Positions 20,001 through 28,980 of a DNA stretch of 64,000 nt are shown here, piece by piece. The stretch comes from Cytobacillus praedii (lineage in GTDB: Bacteria; Bacillota; Bacilli; Bacillales; Cytobacillaceae), in contig NZ_LMBX01000003.1 in NCBI RefSeq assembly GCF_001439605.1, positions 294,276-358,275 on the forward strand, written 5' to 3'. The notes beneath the pieces were generated by a model, which did not search any database, was not told the origin of the DNA, and saw only the letters and a list, made by a program, of their open reading frames with translations. Within the stretch, counting starts at the first letter, position 1. Every line of letters starts with the position of its first letter. The position numbers were made by a program, and so were the translations under genes.

Positions 20001-20063
20001 TTTTTATTATACCTACTAAAACCGTATTATTATCAACGATAAAAAAGTGAAAAGAGGGATTAA

Positions 20064-21353
20064 ATGCGCTCTTACGATAAATCCATTCAAGCTTTTAAGG
20101 AAGCAAAACAATTAATGCCAGGTGGAGTAAACTCTCCTGTACGTGCATTCAAATCAGTGAATATGGACCCAATCTTTATGGAAAGAGGAAAAGGGTCGAA
20201 AATCTATGATATCGATGGCAATGAATATATTGACTACGTTTTATCATGGGGACCGCTTATTTTAGGACATACAAATGATCGTGTTGTAGAGGCTCTTAAA
20301 AAAGTAGCGGAGTTAGGTACTAGCTTTGGTGCACCGACAGTTACTGAAAACGAGCTTGCTAAGCTTGTAATAGAAAGGGTTCCTTCCATTGAAATCATTC
20401 GTATGGTTTCCTCAGGAACGGAAGCAACAATGAGTGCCCTAAGACTTGCACGTGGCTATACAGGCCGAAATAAAATTCTGAAGTTTGAAGGCTGCTATCA
20501 TGGACATGGTGATTCCTTGCTGATTAAAGCAGGTTCTGGAGTGGCAACACTAGGTCTTCCAGATAGTCCTGGGGTGCCAGAAGGAATCGCAAAGAATACA
20601 ATAACTGTTCCATACAATGATTTAGAGAGTGTTAAGTATGCTTTCGAGCAATTCGGCGAAGACATTGCTGGAATTATTGTAGAGCCTGTTGCGGGTAATA
20701 TGGGCGTTGTCCCACCACTGCCAGGCTTTTTAGAAGGACTAAGAGATATTACAACACAATATGGGGCATTGCTGATTTTTGACGAAGTGATGACTGGCTT
20801 CCGTGTCGGATATAACTGTGCCCAAGGATACTTCAATGTAACGCCAGATATTACTTGTTTAGGAAAAGTAATCGGTGGAGGTCTTCCTGTAGGTGCTTAT
20901 GGCGGTAAGGCTGAAATTATGGAACAGATTGCTCCAAGCGGCCCTATCTATCAAGCAGGAACATTATCAGGTAACCCGCTTGCAATGACAGCTGGATATG
21001 AAACATTAAGTCAGCTGACCCCAGAGGCGTATACGGAATTTACACGTAAAGGCGATATGCTTGAAGCAGGCATTAAAGAAGCTGCGATAAAGTATGAAAT
21101 TCCGAATACCGTTAATCGTGCAGGCTCAATGATTGGCTTCTTTTTTACGAATGAGCAGGTTATTAATTATGATAAAGCAAAAGCATCAAACTTAGACTAT
21201 TTTGCAGCATACTACCGTGAAATGGCAAATCAAGGTGTCTTCTTGCCACCTTCCCAATTTGAAGGCTTGTTCTTATCAACGGAGCATAGTGACGAAGATA
21301 TCGAAAAAACACTGCGAGCCATCGAAATTGCATTTTCAAAATTAAAAGGTTAA
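20064..21353 (+). CDS. hemL: Glutamate-1-semialdehyde 2,1-aminomutase
   Basis: PLP enzyme (429 aa) that converts glutamate-1-semialdehyde to 5-aminolevulinate. The PLP lysine lies in [17 protein letters not shown] near residue 268, the Asp that contacts the pyridine ring is in [10 protein letters not shown], and the N-terminal [11 protein letters not shown] is typical of the family. AAAGAGGGAT stands before the ATG. It is the last hem gene, closed by a strong terminator. Its substrate comes from HemA at the other end of the operon. Confidence 0.97.
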   Translation: MRSYDKSIQAFKEAKQLMPGGVNSPVRAFKSVNMDPIFMERGKGSKIYDIDGNEYIDYVLSWGPLILGHTNDRVVEALKKVAELGTSFGAPTVTENELAKLVIERVPSIEIIRMVSSGTEATMSALRLARGYTGRNKILKFEGCYHGHGDSLLIKAGSGVATLGLPDSPGVPEGIAKNTITVPYNDLESVKYAFEQFGEDIAGIIVEPVAGNMGVVPPLPGFLEGLRDITTQYGALLIFDEVMTGFRVGYNCAQGYFNVTPDITCLGKVIGGGLPVGAYGGKAEIMEQIAPSGPIYQAGTLSGNPLAMTAGYETLSQLTPEAYTEFTRKGDMLEAGIKEAAIKYEIPNTVNRAGSMIGFFFTNEQVINYDKAKASNLDYFAAYYREMANQGVFLPPSQFEGLFLSTEHSDEDIEKTLRAIEIAFSKLKG

Positions 21354-21359
21354 TCTCCT

Positions 21360-21392
21360 AGACACTCATCTTTATGGATGAGTGTCTTTTAT
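21360..21392 (+). terminator. hem operon intrinsic terminator
   Basis: An 11-bp perfect stem (AGACACTCATC with GATGAGTGTCT) followed by TTTT. Confidence 0.9.
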
Positions 21393-21569
21393 ATTTGCGG
21401 GAAACAAAGTATATTTGCACTTCCAAATTTTTTAAAAAATACTTTTGCCAAGACCAATGTATCCTTGCTAATATTAAATCGAATTTTTTAAACTCCAAAT
21501 GAAATTCACAATTCCCCTAACTAAAGCTCCAAGAATATGTATTCTTTTCCTCTGTACTATTATTTCAGG

Positions 21570-21598
21570 TCATAAAAGAAATAACTTTTTCATAAAGT
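21570..21598 (+). promoter_or_regulatory. Candidate sigE (mother-cell) promoter of spoVID
   Basis: TCATAAA (21570-21576), a 14-bp spacer and CATAAAGT (21591-21598), compared with the sigE consensus KMATATT and CATACANT (two mismatches at -35, one at -10). B. subtilis spoVID depends on sigE. Nothing else was seen in the 21393-21647 gap. Confidence 0.55.
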
Positions 21599-21647
21599 GT
21601 AAATGACATAGTGATTAAACGTGAAGGTTATGAAAGGAGGAGTCGCT

Positions 21648-22784
21648 TTGTCTCAAGGGAACCAATCGTGTTTACGATTTTCTTTAGAAGAGTCTGTCTG
21701 GTTTCAAAAAGGACAGGAAGTACTAGATTTGATTTCTATCTCGTTAGACCCTGATATTTTTATTCAGGAAGATGAACAATATGTTACGATTCAGGGAGCG
21801 CTCGAGCTATCGGGTGAATATAAACGCAATGAAACAGAGACAGCTGAAGAGGAAGAAACGTTTGCCGCTCCAAAATTCATTCAAGTGGTCGAAGAAAGAG
21901 AAGAAGGAGTTTTTGAATTCAGTCATTACTTCCCAGTTGATATAACCATACCGATCAATAGAATTCAAAGCGTTAATGATATTGATGTACAAGTAGAATC
22001 CTTTGATTATGTTTTTCCAGAGAGAAGCTGTTTGAAGCTATCTGCAAATCTGATGATCACTGGATTATATGGTGAGCAGCAGCCATCCTTCGAAGAAGAT
22101 ACACAGGATGAAGATGAATTAGAGCCGTTACTGAATCGATCGTCCGATACAGAAGTTGAAGTGGATGTGAGTCTATTAGAAAAGGCTTTTGAAGAAGAAC
22201 AAGAAGAAAATCGTACAGAAATTTTTGTTAGTTCTATAAACGAAGTTGAAAAGCAGGATGAGTATAATGAGGAAGACTATAGTCTCTTTGAAGCAGAGGC
22301 ACGGAAAGAACCTGAACCAGAGCCAAAGGTGAAAGAAGAAGTAAAAGTAAGTGAGCCCGAAATTACATTTTATTCTTCAAAAAGAGGTGAAGAGCCGCAG
22401 CCAACTGCTGAAGATATCTTTGAAATCCCTGTAGATGAAAGTCCAGTCCAGAATGTGAACGTCCCTGAGGTCGAAAGCCCCGAACAGGAAGAAAAACAAG
22501 AATCTCCAGAGGTAAAAGATGAAAGTCCTGAGAAAACAGATAAGAAAAAGAAGATATCGAAAAAGAAAAGCATGACCTTAACGGAATTTTTTGCCCGTAA
22601 GGAAGAGTCCGAACATGTGGCAAAATTAAAGGTATGCATTGTTCAAAACGGAGATACACTTGATCTCATAGCAGAAAGGTATGCGATTGGTGTGAACCAG
22701 CTGCTTAGTGTCAATCATTTAGAAATTAGTCAAGATATATATGAAGGGCAAGTGCTTTATATTCCAGCTGTTGTAGCCCGTTAG
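21648..22784 (+). CDS. spoVID: Spore coat morphogenetic protein SpoVID
   Basis: Mother-cell protein (378 aa) that drives coat encasement around the forespore with SpoIVA and SafA. The N-terminal domain begins RFSLEESVWFQKGQEV, as in the family. The middle is long, very acidic and low in complexity (about 150-310). The C-terminus is a LysM domain (about 327-375, from VQNGDTLDLIAERY to LYIPA). The start is TTG 21648, with AAAGGAGGAG 7 bp upstream. It precedes ysxE, as in B. subtilis, but the gap here carries a terminator and a repeat-like element. Confidence 0.93.
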   Translation: MSQGNQSCLRFSLEESVWFQKGQEVLDLISISLDPDIFIQEDEQYVTIQGALELSGEYKRNETETAEEEETFAAPKFIQVVEEREEGVFEFSHYFPVDITIPINRIQSVNDIDVQVESFDYVFPERSCLKLSANLMITGLYGEQQPSFEEDTQDEDELEPLLNRSSDTEVEVDVSLLEKAFEEEQEENRTEIFVSSINEVEKQDEYNEEDYSLFEAEARKEPEPEPKVKEEVKVSEPEITFYSSKRGEEPQPTAEDIFEIPVDESPVQNVNVPEVESPEQEEKQESPEVKDESPEKTDKKKKISKKKSMTLTEFFARKEESEHVAKLKVCIVQNGDTLDLIAERYAIGVNQLLSVNHLEISQDIYEGQVLYIPAVVAR

Positions 22785-22794
22785 AAAAAATGCA

Positions 22795-22846
22795 AAAACA
22801 GGCTGGGCGGGTTAGCGAACACCTGCTTAGGCTGTTTTCTTTTTTT
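22795..22846 (+). terminator. spoVID intrinsic terminator
   Basis: AAAACAG and CTGTTTT close a long stem with several G-U pairs and one mismatch, followed by CTTTTTTT. Confidence 0.75.
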
Positions 22847-22905
22847 AGAATTCTAATAGGTTGTTGCTGCGGCATAGTGAATAAATTAAGAACAAAAAGA
22901 TGTTG

Positions 22906-23032
22906 GCTGAAGCGTAAGGTGCGAGACCTCAGCATGAAGAGTGGGATAGATGGAGCATATGCGATGAGCAGGCACAGCGCGCATCCTGTAACAAAGCGAG
23001 CAGCATGAAGCGGAAGTCAGTCTTTTCCCACT
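22906..23032. repeat. Structured intergenic element between spoVID and ysxE
   Basis: GCTGA...AGGT-GCGAG-ACCT...CAGC forms a hairpin at 22906-22933. AGTGGGA (22940-22946) pairs with TCCCACT (23026-23032) and encloses about 80 bp. CAGCATGAAG occurs twice (22930 and 23001). Its layout (AGGTGCGAGACCT, then GTGGGATAGATG, then AGCGAGCAG...GAAGCGGAA) resembles a degenerate copy of the GC-rich intergenic repeats common in Bacillaceae. That assignment is from memory and unverified. The short open frames crossing it have no coding character. Confidence 0.5.
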
Positions 23033-23094
23033 AGTTTTTAATTAGCAACGATATAAGAGGAAACAGCCTTTTTTTAGAAAGAGAGTGGGTTCTT

Positions 23095-24153
23095 ATGGTA
23101 AAGGAGAATCGTTTATTAAAGGTTGCACCGATAGTAAAGAACTATGCTCTTGAGCCGCATTTTGTTGAAGAGCGTGGGCGTATACGGAAAATTTATACGA
23201 ATAAAGGGGTATTTGCCTTAAAGAAAATTGATCCAAAGCATGGCGGTGATTTCATACGCCATGTTCAGTCTCTCTTTCAAAAAGGCTATAACCGAATTGT
23301 CCCTATATTCCCTGCAGTTGATGGGAGATATGCGGTTTTACATGAAAACGAACTATATTACTTAATGCCATGGTTAGCAAATGAAGTGAAGGAAAATCGA
23401 TTTGAGCGGAATCAGCAGCTGTTTCGTGAACTGGCAAGACTTCATACTTTGTCTGTAAGGGAGGTAACAATCAGTAAGGAGGATCGAGCAGAGCATTATG
23501 AGAAAACCTTGCTTGAATGGGAGAAAGAAAATGAATTTTTATTAGGGTTTATAGAATCATGTGAAAGAAGAGAGTATCTGTCTCCCTTCGAGCTAATGTT
23601 TTCTCTTTCTTATCATGACATTAGCCAGGCATTGCAATTTTCGATCAAAAGATTTAAAACGTGGTATGAAAAAACGGAGGAAAGTGAAAAGGCTCGTACG
23701 GTGATCATTCACGGAAAGGTCTCTACTGAACACTTCTTATTTGATGATAAAGGCCATGGTTACTTCACGAATTTTGAAAAGTCAAGACTAGGCTCCCCTC
23801 TTCATGATTTATTGCCGTTCTTATCGAGAACGTTAAAAACGTATCCGAAACGATCTGAGGAATGCATAGAGTGGATATATACGTATTTAAAGTATTTTCC
23901 GTTTAAAGAGGATGAGTTATTGCTTTTTCAGAGTTATTTTGCCCATCCAGGGGCAGTTATACGATCCGCAGAAAACTATTTTAAAGCATCGGATCGTAAA
24001 GGTGAAAGGAAATCAGTCTTGCACTTCCAAAGACAATACTGGCTTCTGAAAAATACAGAATATATATTAATGAGAATTGAAGAGATTGAGGCACAAAAGA
24101 AGCAGGCAAAGGCTATGGAAGAGGCTGAAGGGCAAGGTGGAGCCCAGAATTGA
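23095..24153 (+). CDS. ysxE: Spore coat protein of the CotS/YsxE kinase-like family
   Basis: A 352-aa protein with the fold of aminoglycoside/choline-type kinases. N-lobe features include GVFALKKID near residues 42-50 and a central PWLANEV hinge. A degraded catalytic region (HGKVSTEHFLFDD, about 206-218) has a Lys where kinases usually have Asp, so activity is doubtful. In B. subtilis ysxE lies beside spoVID and encodes a coat protein dependent on it. The last codons overlap a strong hairpin. Confidence 0.87.
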   Translation: MVKENRLLKVAPIVKNYALEPHFVEERGRIRKIYTNKGVFALKKIDPKHGGDFIRHVQSLFQKGYNRIVPIFPAVDGRYAVLHENELYYLMPWLANEVKENRFERNQQLFRELARLHTLSVREVTISKEDRAEHYEKTLLEWEKENEFLLGFIESCERREYLSPFELMFSLSYHDISQALQFSIKRFKTWYEKTEESEKARTVIIHGKVSTEHFLFDDKGHGYFTNFEKSRLGSPLHDLLPFLSRTLKTYPKRSEECIEWIYTYLKYFPFKEDELLLFQSYFAHPGAVIRSAENYFKASDRKGERKSVLHFQRQYWLLKNTEYILMRIEEIEAQKKQAKAMEEAEGQGGAQN

Positions 24154-24172
24154 AATACGAATTTTGGGCTCC
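24139..24172. terminator. Hairpin between convergent ysxE and the small membrane-protein gene
   Basis: A 13-bp stem (GGAGCCCAGAATT with AATTTTGGGCTCC, one G-U) that includes the ysxE stop codon. Neither strand has a following T-run, so it may be a weak terminator or an mRNA 3'-end stabiliser. Confidence 0.5.
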
Positions 24173-24363
24173 TATAGTAATTCGAAGTGAAAAGCAATGG
24201 CTAATAATATTAGCACGGTTAGCAGCAATACATCGAGCGTAAATGGAAAAAGGATCGTTCGAATTCCTTGAAAAACACAAATAGGTATAATAAATTGCGC
24301 ACAAACACCTCTGATTTTTCTTAACCACGGTGGAAGAATATACGGATTGTATCTTCTTTTCAA
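24172..24363 (-). CDS. Small two-helix membrane protein, conserved-looking, unknown function
   Basis: A 63-aa protein beginning MKRRYNPYILPPWLRKIRG, with a basic proline-containing head and one or two hydrophobic segments (about 22-36 and 43-60). The start is a TTG with AAAGGGG 8 bp upstream on the minus strand, a good translation signal. It is convergent with ysxE and divergent from the valS T-box. The composition and clean ribosome binding site argue for a real gene. I do not recognise a function. A spore-associated membrane role is possible from its surroundings but is a guess. Confidence 0.65.
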   Translation of the reverse strand: MKRRYNPYILPPWLRKIRGVCAQFIIPICVFQGIRTILFPFTLDVLLLTVLILLAIAFHFELL

Positions 24364-24512
24364 TTGGCAAACCCCTTTCTTAACTTCCTTTCCATACTAT
24401 TCTATGTTCACTTTTCTTTGTTAGTGCCTATATTTTAATGAGCGCCTTTTTTATAAAAAAAGTAAACGAAAAAATTAAAATGAATAAATTATAAATAAAT
24501 CGGCAATTAATA

Positions 24513-24542
24513 TTGACTATAGCCATCATTTTTCGGTAGTAT
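24513..24542 (+). promoter_or_regulatory. Probable sigA promoter of the valS T-box transcript
   Basis: TTGACT (24513-24518), an 18-bp spacer and TAGTAT (24537-24542). The start point would be near 24550, just before the first leader stem. Confidence 0.6.
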
Positions 24543-24555
24543 ATTTATAAATTAA

Positions 24556-24815
24556 ATCATAAGCGAAGACAGGGAAGAGTACAGTAGCCATTTGCTTTAA
24601 GAGAGGAAAACCATCAGCTGAAAGGTTTTCTAAGCGGAACTATTGGAAGGTCGCCCTCGAGCTTCTTTCGCGAAAGGACAATCGTCCAAGTAGTGAAAGA
24701 CGGGAAATCCGTTATCTATTTAAGAGTCAACTGCATCTCTATTGCAGTTGAAAAAAAGGTGGTACCGCGAAGCAAACTCCATTCGTCCTTTTAAGGCGAA
24801 TGGGGTTTTTTTTAT
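24556..24815 (+). ncRNA. T-box leader controlling valS, tRNA(Val) responsive
   Basis: Stem I: AGGG/CCCT and CAGTAG/CTATTG flank a specifier loop whose 3' side holds GTC (24650-24652), a valine codon, facing AAGAGTA. A stem III hairpin (GACGG/CCGTT) follows near 24700. The T-box AAGGTGGTACCGCG is at 24756-24769, with TGGT (24760-24763) to pair with uncharged tRNA NCCA. The competing terminator (CCATTCG...CGAATGG, then a run of eight T) is at 24779-24813. Uncharged tRNA(Val) stabilises the antiterminator, so valS rises on valine starvation. Confidence 0.95.
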
Positions 24816-24860
24816 TTTCTTTTGTATTGAATGATCATTGATTAGAAAGGAAGATTGACG

Positions 24861-27506
24861 ATGGAAACGAAGGAACTGACAATGCCGACAAAATATGATC
24901 CACAGGCAATTGAACAAGGGCGCTATGATTGGTGGCTAAAGGGGAAATATTTTGAGGCGAAGGATGACGAAAAGAAGGAGCCTTATACGATTGTTATTCC
25001 GCCGCCTAACGTAACAGGAAGACTGCATCTTGGGCATGCATGGGACACGACTCTCCAAGATATTCTCACTCGTATGAAGCGGATGCAGGGCTATGATGTA
25101 TTGTGGCTGCCTGGTATGGACCATGCTGGAATTGCCACACAGGCAAAAGTCGAAGAAAAGCTGCGCAATGAAGGAAAGAACCGCTACGATTTAGGCCGGG
25201 AAAAATTTGTTGAAGAAACTTGGAAATGGAAAGAGGAGTATGCAAGCCATATCCGCCAGCAATGGTCGAAGCTTGGTTTAGGGCTTGATTACAGCCGTGA
25301 GCGTTTTACGCTTGATGAAGGGCTATCAAAGGCTGTTCGTGAAGTATTTGTTTCCCTTTATAATAAAGGGCTGATTTACCGCGGCGAGTATATTATTAAC
25401 TGGGACCCATCAACGAAAACGGCTCTTTCTGACATTGAGGTTATCCATAAAGATGTTCAGGGAGCGTTCTATCATATGAGATATCCGCTTGCTGATGGAT
25501 CAGGACATATTGAAATTGCGACAACCCGTCCTGAAACAATGCTTGGCGATACAGCTGTAGCTGTTCACCCTGAAGATGAGCGTTATAAGCATTTAATTGG
25601 CAAAACAGTAAAGCTTCCAATTGTTGGCCGAGAAATTCCAATTGTTGCTGATGATTATGTAGACATGGAGTTTGGATCAGGTGCTGTAAAAATTACGCCT
25701 GCTCACGACCCGAATGACTTCGAAATCGGAAATCGCCACAATCTTGAACGTGTTCTCGTAATGAATGAAGATGGATCGATGAATGCAAAGGCTGATAAGT
25801 ATCAAGGTTTGGATCGTTTTGAATGCCGTAAGCAAATTGTTAAAGACCTGCAAGAGCAAGGTGTCCTATTTAAAATTGAAGAGCATATGCATTCGGTTGG
25901 ACATTCTGAACGAAGCGGTGCAGTAGTAGAACCATATCTTTCTACTCAATGGTTTGTAAAAATGCAGCCATTAGCTGATGAAGCCATTGCCCTTCAAGCA
26001 AAAGAAAATAAAGTAAACTTTGTTCCAAACCGTTTTGAAAATACGTATCTTCGCTGGATGGAAAATATCCGTGATTGGTGTATTTCACGTCAGCTTTGGT
26101 GGGGACACCGTATCCCAGCTTGGTATCATAAGGAAACTGGGGAGGTATTTGTTGGACATGAAGCACCTGCTGATATCGAAAACTGGGAGCAGGATAAGGA
26201 TGTTTTAGACACTTGGTTCAGTTCGGCATTATGGCCTTTCTCGACAATGGGATGGCCAGATACGGAGTCTGAAGATTATAAACGATATTATCCAACGGCG
26301 GCTCTAGTTACTGGCTATGACATTATCTTCTTCTGGGTATCAAGAATGATTTTCCAAGGGCTTGAATTTACAGGCGAACGTCCATTTAATGATGTTCTCA
26401 TCCACGGGCTTGTTCGTGATTCAGAAGGCCGCAAAATGAGTAAGTCGCTCGGAAATGGCGTTGACCCAATGGATGTCATTGATAAATACGGTGCGGATTC
26501 ACTTCGCTACTTCTTATCAACAGGAAGTTCACCAGGTCAGGATTTACGATTCAGCATGGAGAAGGTTGAGGCGACATGGAACTTTGCGAATAAGATTTGG
26601 AATGCATCCCGTTTTGCGTTAATGAATATGAACGGCTTAACCTATGAAGAAATTGATCTAAGCGGAGAAAAATCAGTGGCTGATAAATGGATTTTAACTC
26701 GTTTGAATGAAACGATTGAAACCGTAACAAGACTATCAGACCGCTATGAGTTCGGTGAAGTTGGCCGTATTCTTTATAACTTCATTTGGGACGATTTCTG
26801 TGACTGGTATATTGAAATGGCTAAGCTTCCTCTATACGGAGAAGACGAAGCAGCGAAGAAAACAACTCGTTCTATTTTGGCTTATGTCCTAGACAATACA
26901 ATGAGATTGCTGCATCCGTTCATGCCATTCATTACCGAGGAAATTTGGCAAAACCTTCCTCATTCAGGTGAATCGATTACAACTGCTTCATGGCCAGTAG
27001 TGAATCCTGAATTCACAGATGAGAAGGCGGCTGATGAAATGAAGCTTTTAGTTGAAATCATCCGCTCAGTCCGTAATAGCCGTGCGGAAGTAAACACACC
27101 AATGAGCAAAAAGATTAAGATGATTTTAAAAGCAAAAGATGAAGCAATTCTGAACACATTAGAAAGCAATCGCGGCTATATTGAGCGTTTCTGTAATCCG
27201 GAGGAATTGACGGTAGCGATTGATGTTGAAACACCTGAGAAGGCAATGACTGCAGTTGTAACAGGGGCAGAAATTATTTTACCGCTTGAAGGCTTAATCA
27301 ATATTGAAGAAGAAATTGCCCGCTTAGAAAAAGAATGGGATAAACTGAATAAAGAAGTCGAGCGTGTTCAGAAGAAATTAAGCAATGAGGGCTTTGTTAA
27401 AAAAGCACCGGAAAAAGTAATAGAAGAAGAGAAAGCGAAAGAACTTGATTATAGTGAGAAACGAGCGGCTGTTGAAGCGCGTATTAAAGAATTAAAAGGC
27501 GAATAA
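24861..27506 (+). CDS. valS: Valyl-tRNA synthetase
   Basis: Class I synthetase (881 aa). The HIGH motif appears as HLGH in [15 protein letters not shown] (about 46-60). A CP1 editing domain follows, then KMSKS in [11 protein letters not shown] near residue 526. The anticodon-binding domain and the C-terminal coiled coil (about 810-880) are complete. ATG 24861 is used with GAAAGGAAG upstream; an in-frame TTG at 24855 is possible but less well spaced. Expression depends on the T-box in front, and folC follows after a weak terminator. Confidence 0.97.
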   Translation: METKELTMPTKYDPQAIEQGRYDWWLKGKYFEAKDDEKKEPYTIVIPPPNVTGRLHLGHAWDTTLQDILTRMKRMQGYDVLWLPGMDHAGIATQAKVEEKLRNEGKNRYDLGREKFVEETWKWKEEYASHIRQQWSKLGLGLDYSRERFTLDEGLSKAVREVFVSLYNKGLIYRGEYIINWDPSTKTALSDIEVIHKDVQGAFYHMRYPLADGSGHIEIATTRPETMLGDTAVAVHPEDERYKHLIGKTVKLPIVGREIPIVADDYVDMEFGSGAVKITPAHDPNDFEIGNRHNLERVLVMNEDGSMNAKADKYQGLDRFECRKQIVKDLQEQGVLFKIEEHMHSVGHSERSGAVVEPYLSTQWFVKMQPLADEAIALQAKENKVNFVPNRFENTYLRWMENIRDWCISRQLWWGHRIPAWYHKETGEVFVGHEAPADIENWEQDKDVLDTWFSSALWPFSTMGWPDTESEDYKRYYPTAALVTGYDIIFFWVSRMIFQGLEFTGERPFNDVLIHGLVRDSEGRKMSKSLGNGVDPMDVIDKYGADSLRYFLSTGSSPGQDLRFSMEKVEATWNFANKIWNASRFALMNMNGLTYEEIDLSGEKSVADKWILTRLNETIETVTRLSDRYEFGEVGRILYNFIWDDFCDWYIEMAKLPLYGEDEAAKKTTRSILAYVLDNTMRLLHPFMPFITEEIWQNLPHSGESITTASWPVVNPEFTDEKAADEMKLLVEIIRSVRNSRAEVNTPMSKKIKMILKAKDEAILNTLESNRGYIERFCNPEELTVAIDVETPEKAMTAVVTGAEIILPLEGLINIEEEIARLEKEWDKLNKEVERVQKKLSNEGFVKKAPEKVIEEEKAKELDYSEKRAAVEARIKELKGE

Positions 27507-27518
27507 CAAACGTATTTG

Positions 27519-27555
27519 AAGGCGAATCCAAACTATATTGGATTCGTCTTCCTAT
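27519..27555 (+). terminator. Hairpin between valS and folC
   Basis: A 13-bp stem (AAGGCGAATCCAA with TTGGATTCGTCTT, one G-U) with only a poor T tail. It is probably a weak terminator that allows partial read-through into folC. Confidence 0.6.
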
Positions 27556-27575
27556 GTGCAGTAAGGAGGGCTAGT

Positions 27576-28883
27576 ATGTTTACAACTTATGATGAGGCAA
27601 TTTCATGGATTCATTCGCGATTAAGACTTGGGGTGAAGCCTGGATTAAAAAGAATGGAATGGATGATGGAGAAGCTAGGTCATCCTGAAAGAAGAATGAA
27701 ATCTATTCACATCGGCGGAACAAACGGTAAGGGTTCGACTTTAACGTATCTTCGCCATATTCTTCAGGAATCTGGCTGTTCAGTAGGGACTTTTACCTCT
27801 CCATATTTCGAGCAATTCAATGAAAGAATTGCATTGAATGGTGTTCCGATTAATGATGAGGATATTGTTCGGCTGGCTAATGATATTTATCCGCTTTCAG
27901 TGGAACTGGAAGCAACTGATCTTGGCGGTCCGACAGAATTTGAAATCATTACAGCGATGGCAATGCAATATTTTGGTCATGTACAGCCAGTAGATATTGT
28001 TTTATTTGAGGTTGGGCTTGGCGGAAGGTTCGATTCCACTAATATAATTTTTCCGATTTTATCCATTATTACAAATATCGGCTTGGATCATACGGGCATA
28101 CTTGGATCCACACATGCAGAAATTGCCTTTGAAAAAGCAGGGATTATTAAACCAGGTACAAGCATCATTACGGCAGTAAAGCAAGAAGAGGCTAAGAAGG
28201 TCATAGAGAATAAGGCAATTGAGATGAAGGCACCAATATATTCTCTTGGAAGCCAGTTTGCAATCGAAGAACATCACTCAACATCAATAGGGGAAATGTT
28301 TTCGCAACAAACGCCATTTCGCAAATGGAGTCACTTGGAAATATCTATGGCAGGCAGCCACCAAACAGAAAATGCTGCTTTAGCAATCATGGCTGTGGAG
28401 TTGTTAAATAAATACTATTCCTTCTTAATAGAGGACGAGCATATCTATTCCGGACTGAAAAAAGCTTATTGGCCTGGACGATTTGAAACGATTTCGAAGG
28501 ATCCGATGATAATCATTGATGGGGCCCATAATGAAGAAGGGATCACATCATTAGTAAATGAATTGAAGAAGCGTTATTCTAATAAGAAAATCAGAATTAT
28601 TTTTACTGCACTTGCTGATAAAAAATTGGATAAAATGATTCTGAATCTGGACGCGGTTGCAGATAAGATCACTTTTGTAAGCTTTGATTTTCCAAGAGCA
28701 GCTGGTGCAGAAGAGCTATTCAATATAAGTCAAAATGATAATAAGCATTATAATAAGGATTGGAAAACAGCAGTAGATGAGGAAATCCATTCCCTTCAAA
28801 CTGAGGAAGTCCTCGTTGTTACAGGGTCTCTATACTTTCTATCTGAGGCGAAGCCATATTTATTAGAAATTGTAAAGAGGTAA
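27576..28883 (+). CDS. folC: Folylpolyglutamate synthase / dihydrofolate synthase
   Basis: Mur-ligase family enzyme (435 aa) that adds glutamate to folates and usually also to dihydropteroate. The ATP-binding loop IGGTNGKGST is near residues 47-56, the folate loop FTSPYFEQFNERI is near 71-83, and DGAHNEEG lies in the C-terminal domain near 315. ATG 27576 has AAGGAGGG 6 bp upstream; the frame is open further up but runs into the preceding hairpin. It follows valS, as in B. subtilis. Confidence 0.95.
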   Translation: MFTTYDEAISWIHSRLRLGVKPGLKRMEWMMEKLGHPERRMKSIHIGGTNGKGSTLTYLRHILQESGCSVGTFTSPYFEQFNERIALNGVPINDEDIVRLANDIYPLSVELEATDLGGPTEFEIITAMAMQYFGHVQPVDIVLFEVGLGGRFDSTNIIFPILSIITNIGLDHTGILGSTHAEIAFEKAGIIKPGTSIITAVKQEEAKKVIENKAIEMKAPIYSLGSQFAIEEHHSTSIGEMFSQQTPFRKWSHLEISMAGSHQTENAALAIMAVELLNKYYSFLIEDEHIYSGLKKAYWPGRFETISKDPMIIIDGAHNEEGITSLVNELKKRYSNKKIRIIFTALADKKLDKMILNLDAVADKITFVSFDFPRAAGAEELFNISQNDNKHYNKDWKTAVDEEIHSLQTEEVLVVTGSLYFLSEAKPYLLEIVKR

Positions 28884-28900
28884 AATAATGAAGGATTCGT

Positions 28901-28929
28901 GTGACATCAGTTTGGAAATTTGATAAGAT
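28901..28929 (+). promoter_or_regulatory. Candidate promoter of the GGDEF gene
   Basis: GTGACA (28901-28906), a 17-bp spacer and TAAGAT (28924-28929). No c-di-GMP riboswitch is visible in the short leader. Confidence 0.35.
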
Positions 28930-28980
28930 ATTCATGTTATATGACTAATGGCCTATGAACCAATGATGGGGGGGATATAG

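Noticed and set aside
22790-23008. 72-codon plus-strand frame after spoVID
   Set aside because: It runs through a terminator hairpin and a structured repeat-like element and lacks coding character.
24113-24370. Alternative minus-strand frame of 85 codons overlapping the small membrane-protein gene
   Set aside because: The other frame (24172-24363) has the better-placed ribosome binding site and a coherent membrane-protein sequence.
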